From positions 327,528 through 391,527 of the forward strand of contig NZ_LT607651.1 of assembly GCF_900095265.1 (NCBI RefSeq): a stretch of 64,000 bases of DNA, written 5' to 3'. The stretch comes from Janthinobacterium sp. UMAB-56. Its GTDB lineage: Bacteria; Pseudomonadota; Gammaproteobacteria; Burkholderiales; Burkholderiaceae_D. Within the stretch, counting starts at the first letter, position 1, and the number at the start of each line of letters is the position of its first letter. The translations under genes and the position numbers were made by a program. The notes below the pieces were generated by a model. The model had not been told where the DNA came from, did no database searches, and was given only the letters and a program-made list of their open reading frames with translations. Below are positions 61,876-64,000 of the stretch, piece by piece.

Positions 61876-63033
61876 ATGTTCAATTTCGACTTTTACAATC
61901 CGACGCAAATCCTCTTCGGCCAGGGCCAGATCGCCGCCATCACGGCGCTGATCCCGCCGCAGGCCAGGGTGCTGATGACGTATGGCGGCGGCAGCATCAA
62001 GCAGAACGGCGTCTACGATGAAGTCAGGGCGGCGCTGGCCGGCCATACCTTGCTGGAATTTGCCGGCATCGAACCCAATCCCAGCTATGAAACCCTGATG
62101 CAGGCCGTGGCCATGGTGAAAAGCGAGCGCATCGATTTCCTGCTGGCCGTCGGCGGCGGTTCCGTGGTCGATGGCACCAAGTTCATCGCCGCCGCCGCCC
62201 TGCATGAAGGCGATGCCTGGGACATCCTGGCGAAAGGCGGCAAGATCGTCGAGGCCGCCCTGCCCTTCGGCACGGTATTGACCTTGCCTGCCACCGGCTC
62301 GGAAATGAATGGCTCGGCCGTGATCACGCGCAAGGCCACGCAGGAAAAACGCTCGTTCATGAGCCGCAAGGTGTATCCAAAGTTCTCCGTGCTGGACCCG
62401 TCGAAAACCTTTACCTTGCCGCTGCGCCAGGTGGGTAATGGCGTCGTCGATGCGTTTGCGCATGTCATGGAACAGTACCTGACCTACCCTGTGAACGCGT
62501 CCGTGCAAGACCGCTTCGCCGAAGGCATTTTACTCACCCTGATCGAGGAAGGCCCGAAGGCCCTGTCGCACCCGGACGACTACGATGTGCGCGCCAACGT
62601 GATGTGGAGCGCCACCCTGGCCTTGAACGGCCTGATCGGCGTGGGCGTGCCGCAGGACTGGTCCACGCACGCCATCGGACACGAATTGACGGCCCTGTAC
62701 GAGCTTGATCACGCGCAAACCCTGGCCATCATCCTGCCCAGCATGCTGCGCGTGCGCAAGCAAGCCAAGCGCGCCAAGCTGCTGCAATACGCGGCCCGCG
62801 TGTGGGGCCTGGACGGCGGCGACGAAGATGGCCGCATCGAGGCGGCCATCGCGCGCACGGAATTCTTCTTCCGCCACATGGGCGTCAAGACGCGCCTGGC
62901 CGACTACGGACTGAATCATGCCAGCGTGGATGCCGTCGTGGCTGCCCTGGAAGCGCACGGCATGACGGCCCTGGGCGAACAGCGCGACATCACGCCCGCC
63001 GTCAGCCGCAAGGTGCTGGAATTGAGTCTGTAG
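61876..63033 (+). CDS. yqhD: Iron-containing alcohol dehydrogenase, YqhD-like
   Basis: A 385-residue group III alcohol/aldehyde reductase using NADPH and a divalent metal. GGGSVVDGTKFIA is the cofactor motif, and metal ligands lie in DAFAHVMEQYL (Asp, His) and HAIGHELTALYELDHAQTLAI (two His). It begins MFNFDFYNPTQILFGQGQIA, the family start. It probably detoxifies short-chain aldehydes. Monocistronic; divergent from the EncFtn-like gene with 142 nt between starts. Confidence 0.93.
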   Translation: MFNFDFYNPTQILFGQGQIAAITALIPPQARVLMTYGGGSIKQNGVYDEVRAALAGHTLLEFAGIEPNPSYETLMQAVAMVKSERIDFLLAVGGGSVVDGTKFIAAAALHEGDAWDILAKGGKIVEAALPFGTVLTLPATGSEMNGSAVITRKATQEKRSFMSRKVYPKFSVLDPSKTFTLPLRQVGNGVVDAFAHVMEQYLTYPVNASVQDRFAEGILLTLIEEGPKALSHPDDYDVRANVMWSATLALNGLIGVGVPQDWSTHAIGHELTALYELDHAQTLAIILPSMLRVRKQAKRAKLLQYAARVWGLDGGDEDGRIEAAIARTEFFFRHMGVKTRLADYGLNHASVDAVVAALEAHGMTALGEQRDITPAVSRKVLELSL

Positions 63034-63114
63034 CTTAGTTTATAGAATCTGCCACACTGTTGTAAAACGGTCAGCCAGGTGGGACAGTTGGCCGTGCTTC
63101 ATGCTAAGCTATGA

Positions 63115-63197
63115 TTTCGCTAGGGGTCCTGGAGTCGTTATCCGGGTGAGAGATACCCTTCGTACCTGATCTGGATAATGCCAGCGAAGGAAAGCGC
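63115..63197 (+). promoter_or_regulatory. TPP riboswitch (THI element)
   Basis: The conserved core GTGAGA-gataccctt-cgta-CCTGATCTGGATAATGCCAGCG is present, with AAGGAAA and a closing stem CGCT/AGCG (63118-63121 with about 63193-63196). The first motif is GTGAGA rather than the usual CTGAGA. It is 100 nt before the TonB-dependent receptor start, so that receptor is predicted to be thiamine-regulated. Confidence 0.92.
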
Positions 63198-63296
63198 AAA
63201 GTACCTCCCTCCTTTGATAGCTCCTGCGTTGGCGCCAGCCGAACAAGCAGCCTGCCGTACTTCTTCCCAAGAGACGGCTTGAACCACGAGCAATCT

Positions 63297-64000
63297 ATGT
63301 CCACACCGAATTTATCCGTTTCTGTATTGACCCTGGCGATACTGCACGCGTTTGCCGCGCCCGCCTTTGCCTCCGACGCATCCGACCCGCAAGCCCAAAG
63401 CATGGCCGAAGTCGTCGTCACGGCCAGCAAGGCACCGGCCGCCAAACGCGCCTCGGTGGGCGGCTTTGCCGACGCGCCGCTGCTGCAGACGCCGGCGTCC
63501 GTCACCGTCATTTCGCAGAAAGACATGCAGGACTTGCAGATCCGCAATCTCAGCGATGCCGTCAAGCTCGACACCAGCATCAACGACGCCTACAACGCCG
63601 TCGGCTATGCGGAACAGTTTTCCATCCGCGGCTTCAAGCTCGACAACAATTCCAGCTACCGCAAGGATGGCGTGGCCATTCCCGGCGACACGCAAATTCC
63701 GCTGGAAAACAAGGAACGCATCGAAGTGCTGAAAGGCCTGGCCGGCTTGCAGGCGGGCGTCGCCGCGCCGGGCGGCGTGATCGACTTCATCGTCAAGCGC
63801 CCGACTAGCGCGCCGCTGCGCACCGTCACCGTGGAAACGCGCGAGCGGGGCACCCTGTACGGCGCCGTCGACCTGGGCGGCCGCCTGGAAGACACGCGCT
63901 TCGGCTACCGCGTCAACGTCGCGGCCGAGCGCCTGCGCTCCTACATCAAGGGCGCGGATGGCAATCGAAAATTCATTTCCGGTGCCTTCGACTGGCAAAT
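63297..64000 (+). CDS. TonB-dependent receptor, 3' end outside window, TPP-controlled
   Basis: The first 234 residues of an outer-membrane active transporter. The signal peptide (1-25) ends AFAAPAFASDA. The plug domain holds a TonB-box-like AEVVVTASK (about 35-43), LLQTPASVTVISQKDMQDLQIRNLSDAV, RGFKLDNN and the conserved IEVLKGLAGLQAG with AAPGGVIDFIVKRP. It resembles siderophore-type receptors in sequence, but the TPP riboswitch directly upstream points to thiamine or a thiamine precursor as ligand. The frame is cut at the window edge. Confidence 0.93.
   Translation, partial: MSTPNLSVSVLTLAILHAFAAPAFASDASDPQAQSMAEVVVTASKAPAAKRASVGGFADAPLLQTPASVTVISQKDMQDLQIRNLSDAVKLDTSINDAYNAVGYAEQFSIRGFKLDNNSSYRKDGVAIPGDTQIPLENKERIEVLKGLAGLQAGVAAPGGVIDFIVKRPTSAPLRTVTVETRERGTLYGAVDLGGRLEDTRFGYRVNVAAERLRSYIKGADGNRKFISGAFDWQ

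Noticed and set aside
63297-64000. Siderophore receptor assignment by sequence similarity alone
   Set aside because: The TPP riboswitch directly upstream points to thiamine-type regulation; a siderophore ligand should not be assumed.

Overview
The window is a GC-rich chromosomal segment of a betaproteobacterium, most likely an Oxalobacteraceae member close to Janthinobacterium, Duganella or Massilia. This rests on gene content and order (alr-radA opposite lplT; tsaB-rimI-uracil glycosylase-DUF1853; dapC-dapD-arsC-like-dapE-prmB), on PEP-CTERM surface proteins, and on strong G/C preference at third codon positions. It is inferred from protein recognition by eye, not from a database search. No tRNA, rRNA, CRISPR array, insertion sequence or prophage was seen. 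Both edges cut genes: a PEP-CTERM protein on the left and a TonB-dependent receptor on the right.

Layout. 1-5.8 kb: two tandem paralogous PEP-CTERM proteins, a ThiF-like/nitroreductase-like pair, a chemoreceptor and a 66-residue protein. 5.8-12.2 kb: an M16 peptidase, an FMN riboswitch with ribB, and a divergent DHA2 efflux/LysR pair. 12.2-15.2 kb: a small membrane protein and an MlaE-MlaD-lipoprotein set with no adjacent ATPase. 15.3-21.5 kb: a signalling island of two sister histidine kinases, two response regulators without DNA-binding domains, an HDOD protein and a small stand-alone module protein. Its five minus-strand genes are chained by ATGA overlaps. 21.6-27.6 kb: lipoprotein, RhlE helicase, DUF4105 and PQ-loop-like membrane proteins, two VOC proteins, a decayed LysR gene and motA without motB. 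27.6-30.2 kb: a TetR/MFS module with three identical-pattern operators and unusual flanks. 30.2-38.9 kb: DUF4153 protein, MerR pair, PEP-CTERM protein, rraA, MFS/AraC pair, FliD-like and PilZ proteins. 39-46.2 kb: radA, alr, lplT and the tsaB operon. 46.3-54.8 kb: the diaminopimelate/lysine cluster, an FAD monooxygenase, prmB and an ABC-F ATPase. 54.8-64 kb: cheW, arfB, a FapA-like protein, an OmpR/EnvZ-type pair followed by a duplicated kinase tail, an Imm26-like protein, an encapsulated-ferritin-like protein lacking its metal ligands, yqhD, and a TPP riboswitch ahead of a TonB-dependent receptor.

Motility and surface functions are scattered as single genes (chemoreceptor, motA, fliD-like, cheW, PilZ, FapA-like, three PEP-CTERM proteins) rather than as complete operons. 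The strongest candidates for something not well described are the 15.3-21.5 kb phosphorelay-like island with a degenerate HD-GYP protein, the ligand-less encapsulated-ferritin homologue, the ThiF/nitroreductase pair, and the kinase-tail duplication that looks like a scar of allele replacement.
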